This document shows, piece by piece, positions 1 to 7,691 of a DNA stretch of 34,404 nt; the stretch's first letter is position 1; every line of letters begins with the position of its first letter. This DNA comes from Pirellula staleyi DSM 6068 (GTDB taxonomy: Bacteria; Planctomycetota; Planctomycetia; Pirellulales; Pirellulaceae), in assembly GCA_945900945.1 (NCBI GenBank), contig CAMDKL010000057.1:1-34404 (forward strand), in the 5' to 3' direction. Position numbers and translations under genes: made by a program. The notes under the pieces are model-generated. The model had not been told where the DNA came from, made no database searches, and worked only from the letters and a program-made list of their open reading frames with translations.

Positions 1-6
1 GGCGCT

Positions 7-110
7 AAAGCAATTCGAAAAACGCTAGCGATATGAAAATCCACGATTCGAAACAACATTTAGCATTGCGGACAGATCCATTGTATCGCTAGCATTTTTC
101 GAATTGCTGT
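7..110. repeat. Long imperfect inverted repeat (arms 7-33 and 84-110)
   Basis: The 23-base arm at 11-33 is the reverse complement of 84-106 with a single mismatch. The pairing extends outward to 7 and 110 with one further mismatch. The 50-base spacer has no obvious coding content. Such arms could form a large stem-loop in RNA or be the ends of a small non-autonomous element; the sequence alone does not decide. It sits next to decayed recombinase sequence, which makes a mobile-element origin reasonable. Confidence 0.6.
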
Positions 111-501
111 GGATTCGTTGGTACGTTTTTATTGGCCGGTTGCCTAATGTGGCGAGCAATCGTTTTCAGCGTTCGGTTGAGCGTGGGTGTTGCATCTCGT
201 TTCTTCAGGATCATTTCTCTAAAAGGAATTAGCCTCAAAATTGGAATGCAAGCTAATTTCTGTCGTGGCGTGACACGTTTGGTCGCAGGCATGTCTTGCC
301 GAGGATGTGCAACGCATGCAACCCAGAATTCCCTGCTATTTGCAGGGCCAATAACAACGACAGTGGAAAAGCTGTCAGCAAATGCGTTGCTTAGCAATGC
401 CTTCCGTTCGCATCGCAAAGAAGGTCGACGGCATGCTTAAAAACCAATTGATTCTATGGCAAAAAACGCTGCGGACTGAGCCATTCAAAAAATAATTCCG
501 C
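111..501. other. Non-coding stretch, nothing recognised
   Basis: Short overlapping reading frames exist on both strands here, but none shows a recognisable family motif, a ribosome binding site or a sensible start. I see no gene, RNA or repeat that can be supported. Confidence 0.4.
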
Positions 502-600
502 TCGGAATCCCCACGTAAAGAACCCACCCCCGAGGACCGCCTTAGCCAAGTCGCTTCCCTACTCGCCGCTGCCATTCTGCGCATGCGCCCGCCAAAAATC
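502..600 (+). pseudogene. Remnant of a small recombinase-associated ORF
   Basis: The frame beginning near 502 reads EDRLSQVASLLAAAILRMR at 532-588. This resembles the short helical proteins (motif R-L-x-x-V-A-x-I-L-A-x-G-x-L-R-L-R) that I recall accompanying serine recombinases in planctomycete mobile elements. There is no start codon in a normal context. Downstream the frame runs into low-complexity sequence that overlaps the recombinase fragment in another frame. Function cannot be inferred; it is best read as a decayed piece. The assignment rests on one short motif. Confidence 0.3.
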
Positions 601-607
601 CCAATCT

Positions 608-844
608 ATGGAGTTGATGAAGGGGGACTCTCCGAACGAGCCAACGTTGGCTCGACTCGCGGAACTAGACGAACGAACAGCGCAGTCGGAATTGGAACTC
701 CACCAGCTGCACATTCGCATAAGCCAGTTAAAAGCATCGCAACTAGCGGACGCGGAGATACAAGTCGCATTCGGTGATTTCGACACCCTGTGGAAATCCG
801 TGTCGCAGCGTGAACAAGGCAAGCTAATGGAAGTGCCAGCTTGA
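608..844 (+). pseudogene. C-terminal fragment of a large serine recombinase
   Basis: The 78-residue frame contains ARLAELDERTAQSELEL, a coiled-coil type stretch, followed by ADAEIQVAFGDFDTLWKSVS and REQGKLMEV. Large serine recombinases of the zinc-ribbon type end with a coiled coil and a motif of the form A-L-x-x-F-D-x-x-W-x-x-L-x-x-x-E-Q-A-R-L-L-x-L-L-V. Here the reading frame stops right where the final LLVERVDYD-like segment should begin. The catalytic N-terminal resolvase domain and the Cys-rich domain are absent. It is therefore a dead remnant, probably from an integrated element lost by deletion. Confidence 0.4.
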
Positions 845-964
845 CGAGTTCTCGTACGCAAATGTCCAGAATGTCTCGAGACGCCGTTTCGCCACAACTC
901 ATCGGCGTTTGGTACCAGCACAAATCCGTTTCCGGAAATAATTTTCTAAAAGATTGCTTTATGC

Positions 965-993
965 TTGTTTTATGTTTGCCAGGATAATATAAA
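965..993 (+). promoter_or_regulatory. Candidate sigma70-type promoter for the DUF1559 gene
   Basis: TTGTTT at 965-970 and TATAAA at 988-993 are separated by 17 bases, close to the standard -35/-10 arrangement. They lie about 180 bases upstream of the DUF1559 start, in otherwise AT-rich sequence. Around the -10 lies a partial palindrome with GGATA...TATCC arms (982-1000). No other promoter candidate of similar quality was seen between 845 and 1174. This is a motif-only prediction. Confidence 0.35.
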
Positions 994-1174
994 TATATCC
1001 TTTAAGGACGGTTTTAGGGCTATACGATGAACTTACGCGGTTCAGTCTCGTTCTCTAAAACGAAATAATTTCCAACACCCCCACCACGCTCACCCCTCAC
1101 CTTATTGGCCTTAGTCAAATTCGTTTTGGCGAATGCTTTCTGTCATACGTAATTTTTATTGGGAGAACAGTGTC

Positions 1175-2296
1175 ATGACGAAGAAAAATCGCGTCAAGTT
1201 ATTTGCGTCCAACAAATTTGGCTTCACGCTTGTCGAGTTGTTGGTGGTGATTGCCATCATTGGTATTTTGGTAGGGCTGCTTTTACCCGCAGTCCAAGCC
1301 GCACGAGAGGCGGCGAGGCGTATGCAATGCACAAACAACCAGAAACAACTCGTCCTTGCGATGCATAACTTCCACGATACTTTTCGGAAGTTTCCTCCAT
1401 TGCGAGGAGGTCCAATTGGAGGCGATCAAAATCGCTGTGGCGATAAGTTCGGCCTCGTTTTCGCACTCCCCTACATCGAACAGGGGCCAAGATCAAACCT
1501 AATCACGAGCACCGGGACTACGGTAGTCGCTTGGAACAACGTTTATACTCCGTTTCTTGGAGAAATGTCGGTCCTGCTTTGTCCCTCGTCCCCTCTCGCA
1601 GCGAACAATCCGGTAACTTCGAATCAACCGCAACGCAGCTACCACTTGTCAATGGGCACAACCGTCGGAACCAACGTCTCGGCTGCGGGAACGAGCGCGA
1701 CAATCACCGACAACAACTACTTCGGTCGGGTAAATGGGCTTTTCGGTTATGATAAACCGGGCGCCACTGCACCGCTTTGCGTCACACCCGAACTAAAAAA
1801 GAATATGGGTTCGATTACCGATGGCACGAGTAATACGGTCGCGTTGTCTGAAAAAGTAACAGGAGATCGAGGTTCCCGTTCGGTACTCGGTCTGGCGACT
1901 TATCCGATGACTAATCTAGATGCGAATGCCGCTCAGTGTCTCGCCACCGCGACCAATGGCCTTTACAACCCGGGCCGTCTCCTTTCCGATTGGAATATGG
2001 GAGGCATCTGGGCCTTCGGTCACCCCAATTGGGCCGGATTTTCGACTATTTTGCCCCCGAATAGCCCTTCATGCTACGAACGCAACAATAACAATCCGAG
2101 CAACGCGGTGGGTGTCTTCTCGGTCAGCAGTCGCCATACAGGCGGCGTGGTGATCGGGATGGCGGACGGTAGTATTCGCTTCATCGCTCAGTCTATCGAC
2201 TGCGGCAATTACGGACTCGCTCCAAATCGAAACTATGGTGTGTGGGGTGCGCTGGGCACGATCGCTGGTGGTGAAGTGAATTCGCTCGGCGACTAA
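1175..2296 (+). CDS. DUF1559 family protein with type IV pilin-like N-terminus
   Basis: This protein of about 373 residues has a prepilin-type cleavage/methylation site: a short basic leader, then [19 protein letters not shown], then [17 protein letters not shown]. Near the C-terminus is [19 protein letters not shown], the H-x-x-G-G...DGS motif that closes DUF1559 (SBP_bac_10-like) proteins. These are known as large paralogous families in planctomycetes. They are thought to be exported through a type II secretion/pseudopilus route; their role is unresolved. I place the start at 1175 rather than 1133 because GGGAGA at 1161-1166 is correctly spaced from that ATG and the leader then has the usual length. 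The small lipoprotein that follows is a common partner of DUF1559 genes, so the two are probably co-transcribed. Confidence 0.93.
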   Translation: MTKKNRVKLFASNKFGFTLVELLVVIAIIGILVGLLLPAVQAAREAARRMQCTNNQKQLVLAMHNFHDTFRKFPPLRGGPIGGDQNRCGDKFGLVFALPYIEQGPRSNLITSTGTTVVAWNNVYTPFLGEMSVLLCPSSPLAANNPVTSNQPQRSYHLSMGTTVGTNVSAAGTSATITDNNYFGRVNGLFGYDKPGATAPLCVTPELKKNMGSITDGTSNTVALSEKVTGDRGSRSVLGLATYPMTNLDANAAQCLATATNGLYNPGRLLSDWNMGGIWAFGHPNWAGFSTILPPNSPSCYERNNNNPSNAVGVFSVSSRHTGGVVIGMADGSIRFIAQSIDCGNYGLAPNRNYGVWGALGTIAGGEVNSLGD

Positions 2297-2369
2297 ATCG
2301 CTTTCCGTGAAATCGCGAGTGAAAGTTCTTTTTTCGCATTTTTTACCTTTTTTTCCTCGGGACATTATC

Positions 2370-2807
2370 ATGCTTCGTCGTTCTATGCTTGGACTCATTG
2401 GCCTCGCTTTGCTGGTTGGGTGCAATTCCGAGAGCGTAACTGGAACAGTTCCAGCCAGCGGCAAAGTGACGTACAAGGGGGCTGCCGTCGAAGGTGCGAT
2501 CATCACCTTCGTTCCCGAGGGGAGCGGTCGCCCCGCGACTGCGACGACGGCAGCAGGCGGTGTATTTAGCCTGACGACTGTCGATGCCTCGGGCGCGATG
2601 CCAGGAAAATACAAAGTCACCGTCGATAAGGTTGAATACGGAGCAGGAGGCTCTTCAAGCATGGAAGCGGCCTCAACTGGCAATACCGACGAAGGGAAGG
2701 TGAAACGTGCGTTACCCGCGAAATACGCAGAGGCTGCCTCGACTCCGCTGACGACAGAGGTGCCCTCGGGCGGCAAAAAGGATATCGACCTCGCGCTCGT
2801 CGATTGA
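2370..2807 (+). CDS. Small secreted lipoprotein with carboxypeptidase-regulatory-like fold
   Basis: The product is about 145 residues. It begins MLRRSMLGLIGLALLVGC, a lipoprotein signal peptide with the lipobox cysteine at residue 18. The mature part reads GKVTYKGAAVEGAIITFVPE and then a glycine/threonine-rich stretch ending in MPGKYKVTVDKVEYG. This is the pattern of the transthyretin-like carboxypeptidase-regulatory domain, for which many planctomycete lipoproteins are annotated. It lies 73 bases after the DUF1559 stop on the same strand; that pairing is frequent in planctomycetes, though the mechanism is unknown. The frame can be extended upstream to 2307, but only the ATG at 2370 places the signal peptide at the N-terminus. 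Confidence 0.85.
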   Translation: MLRRSMLGLIGLALLVGCNSESVTGTVPASGKVTYKGAAVEGAIITFVPEGSGRPATATTAAGGVFSLTTVDASGAMPGKYKVTVDKVEYGAGGSSSMEAASTGNTDEGKVKRALPAKYAEAASTPLTTEVPSGGKKDIDLALVD

Positions 2808-3524
2808 ATCGCGTATCGAAAGGGTTGCCCAGCTGCCAATTCCTAAAATTGTTGCAGGGAGATTCTCCACACGTTCCTCTTCATTCCAATGCAATATTGC
2901 GGGACAAGGTGCAAGCGGATTGTCCAAGCCTGTGGCGAGTGTCCGATTCCCTCCTAGACGCTCCCTCAATATCCATAGTCATGGCTCGCCTGCTAGCTTA
3001 CCATATCAGTTGACTGCGAAATTCCCAAATTGGTTGCCAGGATTCACGGCTGGTTGGCTAGGGTTCAAGTGTGTGGGGTGGAAAAAAATGGGGATGCCTC
3101 GAAACTGGTAATTTTCTTTCGGAAGTAGGAGGTCATCCCTATTGCAAGCGTCCGCTTCCCCTCGCTCACGCTTCGGGATTAAAACAACAAGACCGTGACT
3201 ATTTAAAGAACAATTTCTATACGATGGACAGCTACTTAGCCACAGCAAAGGGGAAATCCGTTTTTTTTTGGTAATGTTGAAGTTTCTGATTACGATAGCT
3301 TCGTACCTTGTTTCCGCTAGGGCTGACATTTCGGATATTGGGCTAAAAGTTCAGATAAGTCTGAGGTAGTCGCATAGCTAATATCAGTCATTAGTAGAGC
3401 ATGGAAATGTAACGTTGATCCCTTGGTGCTCGATGCTTTTTTTAATTGGCTTTGCCGTAGAATTTCGCTGCGAGTTTTGTTTACGTTTATTCGATTTTTC
3501 GATAGAGATTATAGAGGTTGCGGT
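2808..3524. other. Intergenic region upstream of the chemosensory operon
   Basis: About 700 bases without a supportable gene. Visible items are a run of nine or more T at 3261 and a small hairpin TACGA-TAGCT-TCGTA at 3291-3305. Several short reading frames cross the region, but none has family motifs or a ribosome binding site. The promoter of the operon that begins at 3525 should lie here, but I cannot pick it out with confidence. Confidence 0.4.
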
Positions 3525-5186
3525 ATGGGGCTTTCCAATCTTCGATTTAGAACCCGCATGATCATCTTGATTGTAATTTTCGCCGTAGGCTTTGTAGCTT
3601 CGGAGATTTTGCACAGGAAGGTGCTTTCGGAAATGCAGGTCAATGGTCCGCTCTACCAGCGGATTGCGCAGGGCAAAGACATCGTGGCAGATGTGTTACC
3701 TCCGCCCGAATACCTGGTCGAATCCTATCTGGTTATTCATAGAATTATGAATGATGCAGAAATAGAGGAGCGGGACTCGTTGATTTCCCAATTCGGTGCC
3801 TTGGAGGACCAGTACTATGAGCGACATAAGTTCTGGCTGCAGGATCTTAAGGAGCCGAAACTGAGTCAAATTAAGGAACAGCTAACGGTTAAGTCGTATC
3901 AACCTGCCCAGGCCTTTTATCGGCAGATTCGTGAAAAAATTCTCGGAAAGATCGGGAAGGAACCTGCCACGCCTGAAATGCTCGAAGCGTTCAATGGGCC
4001 AATCCGCAAGTATTATCAAGAACACCGACAAGCGATCGATGCTACGGTCCAACTATCCAATAGGCTCGTGGAAGATTTACAACTAGAAGCGTCCCAAAAC
4101 ATTAGTTGGTGGAATACCTGGCTGACCGTCTTTAGTAGTAGTTTACTTTTGTTGGTGCTAGTCGTAGGCTGGGCCATCGCGCAAAGCATCCTTGTGCCTA
4201 CGAACAAGCTGATCAATCGAATGAAGGATATCGCCGAGGGCGCTGCCGACCTAACACAGCGGGTTGATTTTAACTCTCACGATGAAATTGGTCACCTAGG
4301 CCAACTGATCAACGCAGTCATTTCGCGGATTCATGATTTGATCAGCCATGTCAGAATGTCAAGCGTACAACTGCATGCCACGGGAACCGAAATAGGAGCA
4401 GCGGCAAGCGAACAGGACACCCACGCTCAGAATTTCAGTGCTTCAGCGGCGGAGATTGCGAGTGCCGTTAAGGAGATATCGGCAACGGGGCAGGAATTGC
4501 AATCAACCACCAATGATCTTCAAAGCCGGGCTGATCAGGCTTCCAATCTGGCGGATGCCGGCCGTTCATCGCTAAACAATATGCAAGAGAGTATGCAACG
4601 ACTGGCAGATGCCACAATTTCGATCTCGACGAAATTAGGCGTTGTACGTGAAAAAGCAAGCGGCATCAATTCGGTGGTTACAACGATTACGAAGGTGGCA
4701 GATCAAACGAACCTGCTATCCATTAATGCGGCAATCGAAGCTGAAAAAGCTGGAGAAGCTGGACGAGGCTTCTTGGTGGTCGCTCGCGAGATTCGTCGAC
4801 TGGCCGACCAGACTGCGGTAGCTACGCTAGACATCGAGCAGATGGTCCGTCAGATGCAAGCGGCGGTTTCGTCGGGTGTCATGGAGATGGATAAGTTTCG
4901 TGAGGATGTGCGAAGTGGGATTACCCAAACATCGAATATCTCCGGACAGATGACGCAAATCTTGGATCAGGTACACTCCTTAACACAGCAATTCCATGGC
5001 GTGCGTGAGGCGGTTTCACAGCAATCGATTGGTGCTCGCCAAATCGATGACGCGATGACCCAGTTGGTCGGTGGGGTACGTCATGTGGCTGGAGCTGCGA
5101 AAGATTTCAACCAGGCGGCCGCGAACCTCCGAGAATCGGTGGGTACGTTGCAGGCCGAGGTTTCGCAATTCAAGGTATCGGGCTAA
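3525..5186 (+). CDS. wspA-like: Methyl-accepting chemotaxis protein, WspA-like
   Basis: About 553 residues. TM1 is near residues 12-28. It is followed by a helical periplasmic sensor region of about 165 residues, TM2 near 196-220, a HAMP segment (ILVPTNKLINRMKDIAEG) and a cytoplasmic coiled coil. The hairpin tip reads VADQTNLLSINAAIEAEKAG then RRLADQTAVATLDIEQMV. The EAEKAGE...RRLADQTAVAT wording is the signature I recall for WspA receptors, rather than for general chemotaxis receptors (EAARAGE...KLAERT). Its role would be to sense a stimulus at the membrane and control the CheA encoded four genes downstream. The start at 3525 is preferred over 3423 because AGAGG at 3513-3517 lies just upstream and TM1 then falls at the N-terminus. 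First gene of a seven-gene operon; the next starts 3 bases later. Confidence 0.9.
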   Translation: MGLSNLRFRTRMIILIVIFAVGFVASEILHRKVLSEMQVNGPLYQRIAQGKDIVADVLPPPEYLVESYLVIHRIMNDAEIEERDSLISQFGALEDQYYERHKFWLQDLKEPKLSQIKEQLTVKSYQPAQAFYRQIREKILGKIGKEPATPEMLEAFNGPIRKYYQEHRQAIDATVQLSNRLVEDLQLEASQNISWWNTWLTVFSSSLLLLVLVVGWAIAQSILVPTNKLINRMKDIAEGAADLTQRVDFNSHDEIGHLGQLINAVISRIHDLISHVRMSSVQLHATGTEIGAAASEQDTHAQNFSASAAEIASAVKEISATGQELQSTTNDLQSRADQASNLADAGRSSLNNMQESMQRLADATISISTKLGVVREKASGINSVVTTITKVADQTNLLSINAAIEAEKAGEAGRGFLVVAREIRRLADQTAVATLDIEQMVRQMQAAVSSGVMEMDKFREDVRSGITQTSNISGQMTQILDQVHSLTQQFHGVREAVSQQSIGARQIDDAMTQLVGGVRHVAGAAKDFNQAAANLRESVGTLQAEVSQFKVSG

Positions 5187-5189
5187 TCC

Positions 5190-5654
5190 ATGTTGCAGCT
5201 GATGTGTTATGCCGGCGATATGCGATTTGCCATTCCCATTCCCAATGTCGTAGAGGTGGTCGCTCGCCCTGTTTTCGAAGCGATTCCCTCGGCTCCCGGG
5301 TGGGTCGCTGGTTCCTTTGTCCATCGCGGCGTCGTAACCCCCGTAATTGATTTTGGTAACTTGGCCAACTTAGGTCAGGCTAGATTATTGTGGAGCAGCC
5401 GTGTGATTGTCGTGAACTGCCCGCGCGAAGGGACCGTACAACGCATCGGCATTTTGTTTGACAAAGCCAACGCAGCACAGGTAGCGGACAGGGCTGTAAC
5501 CCAAGAGACTACACCAGTTCAGATCTTACCTTGGGGACCAACGCTGATCGATGAAAACGGAACCTATTGCGTCCTGGATATGGCGGAGTTGCTTTCCCCG
5601 ATGCGTCATTCGCAGTTGTTTCCACACTTGGACCATACGGAGAAAGGATGCTAA
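5190..5654 (+). CDS. wspB-like: CheW-like adaptor, WspB-like
   Basis: A 154-residue single CheW domain: it starts MLQLMCYAGDMRFAIPIPNV, followed by VVEVVARPVFEAIPSAPGWV and the conserved HRGVVTPVIDF strand. CheW proteins are SH3-like adaptors that tether CheA to receptors. This is the first of two distinct CheW proteins in the operon, and a plain CheW directly after the receptor matches the position of WspB in Pseudomonas. It begins 3 bases after the receptor stop and ends 4 bases before the methyltransferase gene, so translational coupling is likely. No enzymatic residues are expected. The specific name is inferred from order; the CheW fold assignment is secure. Confidence 0.88.
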   Translation: MLQLMCYAGDMRFAIPIPNVVEVVARPVFEAIPSAPGWVAGSFVHRGVVTPVIDFGNLANLGQARLLWSSRVIVVNCPREGTVQRIGILFDKANAAQVADRAVTQETTPVQILPWGPTLIDENGTYCVLDMAELLSPMRHSQLFPHLDHTEKGC

Positions 5655-5658
5655 CTAG

Positions 5659-6981
5659 ATGGCAGACATCGATTCAGACCACATGACCAAGATCGCCGAC
5701 ATGTTGCGGCAACGAATCGGGCTTAATTCTGAATCGGTTGGTAGGCAGACGCTGCAGCAGGCAGTTTTCCTGCGAATGTCTGCGATCAACTTGCACGATA
5801 CTTCCCGATACCTCACTAGATTGCAGTCCGATCCCGTTGAGTGGCTCGAATTCATCGAGGAGATCGTCGTTCCGGAATCCTGGTTTTTCCGAGAGATATC
5901 ACCATTTGAATGCGCTCGTTTGTTCGCCCAGCAAGCGATAAAGCAGGGGAATCCAAGAGAGAAATTGAGATTCTTGAGTGTGCCTTGTTGTCGCGGTGAA
6001 GAGCCCTATTCTTTGTCAATGACCTTGATGGATGCGGGTTTTCTACCTCATCAATTTGAGATCATTGGTTGCGATTTGAGCGAACGGTCACTCTCAATTG
6101 CTCGTCGCGGATGTTATCGGGAAATCTCCTTCCGTGAAAAGGGCCTCTTTTCAAAACGTTTGACCGCAAAGTATTTCCGGCAGCATGACAAGGAATGGGA
6201 ACTGGGCTTTGACGTCCGTAGTACTGTTACTTTCCGACAGGCGAACCTGACAGCAACCGATTTCCTATGGGAGGAAACTTACTTTGATATGATCATTTGC
6301 CGGAACTTGATGATCTATATGACTGAAGATGCTCGCCGGATCGCGCTCGGCCATTTCAACCGATTGCTTGCACCGGCAGGTCTCTTGTACTTTGGGCATT
6401 CCGAATGTCGCTTAGGCACCCAAGCTGGACTCACTGCGTGGAACAAATGTTTTCCTGCGGCCTTCACCCTACCAACTCAATCCACTTTCATTGAAACAAC
6501 CTCGAAGGCATCAGTCCCACCACGACTGAATTATGACGATCCCAGGACAGCCCTGGAAATCGAACAGGTCTGGAGTCGACCTAAAGCAGAGACTCCAGCG
6601 AGTGTGGTGATTCCAGTCATGGCTAACGTCGCAGCCGCTGCGTCGAATCTGGCACTGCAAGTCGACGGGCAAGTCGAGGAACTCACCCAGGCGCGGGACT
6701 TGGCCAATCGCGGACAACTACATGAAGCCGAAACACTCTGCCAAAAGCTGCAGCATAGATGTGCTTACGATGCAGATCTGCTGTGCTTGCGAGGAGTCAT
6801 TCAGCAAGCGTATGGCAATCTCCATTTAGCCGAATCGTATTACCAAAAATCTCTATTTGTCGCGCCCAATCATGTGGAATCGCTAACGCACTTATTGCTC
6901 TTTCATCAACTAAGAGGCGAGCCTGTGCAGGCGATGAATTATCAACGTCGGTTGGAACTGGCTAAAAGCCGAGGTAGCTAG
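5659..6981 (+). CDS. wspC-like: CheR-type receptor methyltransferase with C-terminal TPR, WspC-like
   Basis: 440 residues. The N-terminal helical CheR domain is followed by the SAM-binding domain: FLSVPCCRGEEPYSLSMTL near 105-123, an acidic GCDLSERSLSIARRG motif, and MIICRNLMIYM near 210-220, all standard CheR motifs. Residues ~340-440 form tetratricopeptide-like helices (ANRGQLHEAETLCQKLQ, AYGNLHLAESYYQKSLFVAP). A CheR with a C-terminal TPR is the WspC architecture. It would use S-adenosylmethionine to methylate glutamates on the receptor encoded upstream, tuning its activity against CheB. The central linker (about 275-335) is Ala/Pro-rich and not conserved in character. Confidence 0.9.
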   Translation: MADIDSDHMTKIADMLRQRIGLNSESVGRQTLQQAVFLRMSAINLHDTSRYLTRLQSDPVEWLEFIEEIVVPESWFFREISPFECARLFAQQAIKQGNPREKLRFLSVPCCRGEEPYSLSMTLMDAGFLPHQFEIIGCDLSERSLSIARRGCYREISFREKGLFSKRLTAKYFRQHDKEWELGFDVRSTVTFRQANLTATDFLWEETYFDMIICRNLMIYMTEDARRIALGHFNRLLAPAGLLYFGHSECRLGTQAGLTAWNKCFPAAFTLPTQSTFIETTSKASVPPRLNYDDPRTALEIEQVWSRPKAETPASVVIPVMANVAAAASNLALQVDGQVEELTQARDLANRGQLHEAETLCQKLQHRCAYDADLLCLRGVIQQAYGNLHLAESYYQKSLFVAPNHVESLTHLLLFHQLRGEPVQAMNYQRRLELAKSRGS

Positions 6982-6986
6982 CATCT

Positions 6987-7691
6987 ATGAACCAGTACAT
7001 TCTCCCCAATGAATTACCGCAAATCTCCAATCCCATTGAGGAAAAACAACATTGTTGGAATCTTATTGGTGTGCATGGAGACCATAGCTGCCCAGAGATA
7101 CCCAAGTTTGTCCATTGTCAGAACTGTCCTGTATATGTTAGTGCAGGCTCCGAGCTTTTTAACCGCGAACCGCCTAGCGAGTGGCTGGAGGAACATACAC
7201 GACGACTCGCCGAACTGGATGCGGCATTGGAAAGTAACGCGGTTACCGTGCTGATTTTTCGCTTGGGTGAGGAATGGATGGCGTTCGATGTACGATCGAT
7301 CCTTGAAGTGGCTGAACCTCGCGTTGTCCACCGCGTGCCTCACCGCACAGGCAGCCATCTAGAAGGCGTCGTAAACATCAGGGGTGAATTGCAGTTATGT
7401 GTTTCCTTGGCAAGCCTGTTACGCCTCAGTAGCGACAGGCATGAGTCCGCTGAACCTCGCGGACAACAACGGTTTCTTGTAGCTGAACACGCCCGTCAGC
7501 GTTGGGTATTTCCCGTCGATGAAGTCTCGGGAGTCCATCACTTGGGAGTCCGCCAACGCACCGAAGTACCTGCGACTCTGCGACGAAGTGCTAGAAGCCT
7601 ATCGAGCGACGTCTACGATTGGGATGGAAAGTATGTCTGTCGATTAGATGCCGATAGAGTCCTCGCAGACTTACAGAGAGGCTTTCAATGA
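6987..7691 (+). CDS. wspD-like: CheW-like adaptor with Cys-containing N-terminal extension, WspD-like
   Basis: 234 residues. An N-terminal extension of about 75 residues carries CWNLIGVHGDHSCPEI and HCQNCPVYVSAG, i.e. Cys residues at conserved spacing (C...C...CxxC). A CheW domain follows: VLIFRLGEEWMAFDVRSILE, then HLEGVVNIRGELQLCVSLAS. The CWN-x-IG...CP...C-x-NCPV preamble is what I recall for WspD proteins, and distinguishes it from the plain CheW at 5190. The cysteines could bind a metal or form a structural cluster, which is inference. The stop overlaps the CheA start by four bases (ATGA at 7688-7691), implying coupled translation and a fixed ratio with the kinase. Confidence 0.88.
   Translation: MNQYILPNELPQISNPIEEKQHCWNLIGVHGDHSCPEIPKFVHCQNCPVYVSAGSELFNREPPSEWLEEHTRRLAELDAALESNAVTVLIFRLGEEWMAFDVRSILEVAEPRVVHRVPHRTGSHLEGVVNIRGELQLCVSLASLLRLSSDRHESAEPRGQQRFLVAEHARQRWVFPVDEVSGVHHLGVRQRTEVPATLRRSARSLSSDVYDWDGKYVCRLDADRVLADLQRGFQ

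Noticed and set aside
2069-2839. 256-residue minus-strand reading frame opposite the DUF1559/lipoprotein genes
   Set aside because: It lies antisense to two well-supported genes, shows no family motif and has the composition expected of an antisense shadow.
3145-3180. Possible dispersed repeat (CGCTTCCCCTCGCTCACG region)
   Set aside because: I have a vague recollection of similar sequence in planctomycete intergenic regions, but there is no second copy in the window and nothing to support it.
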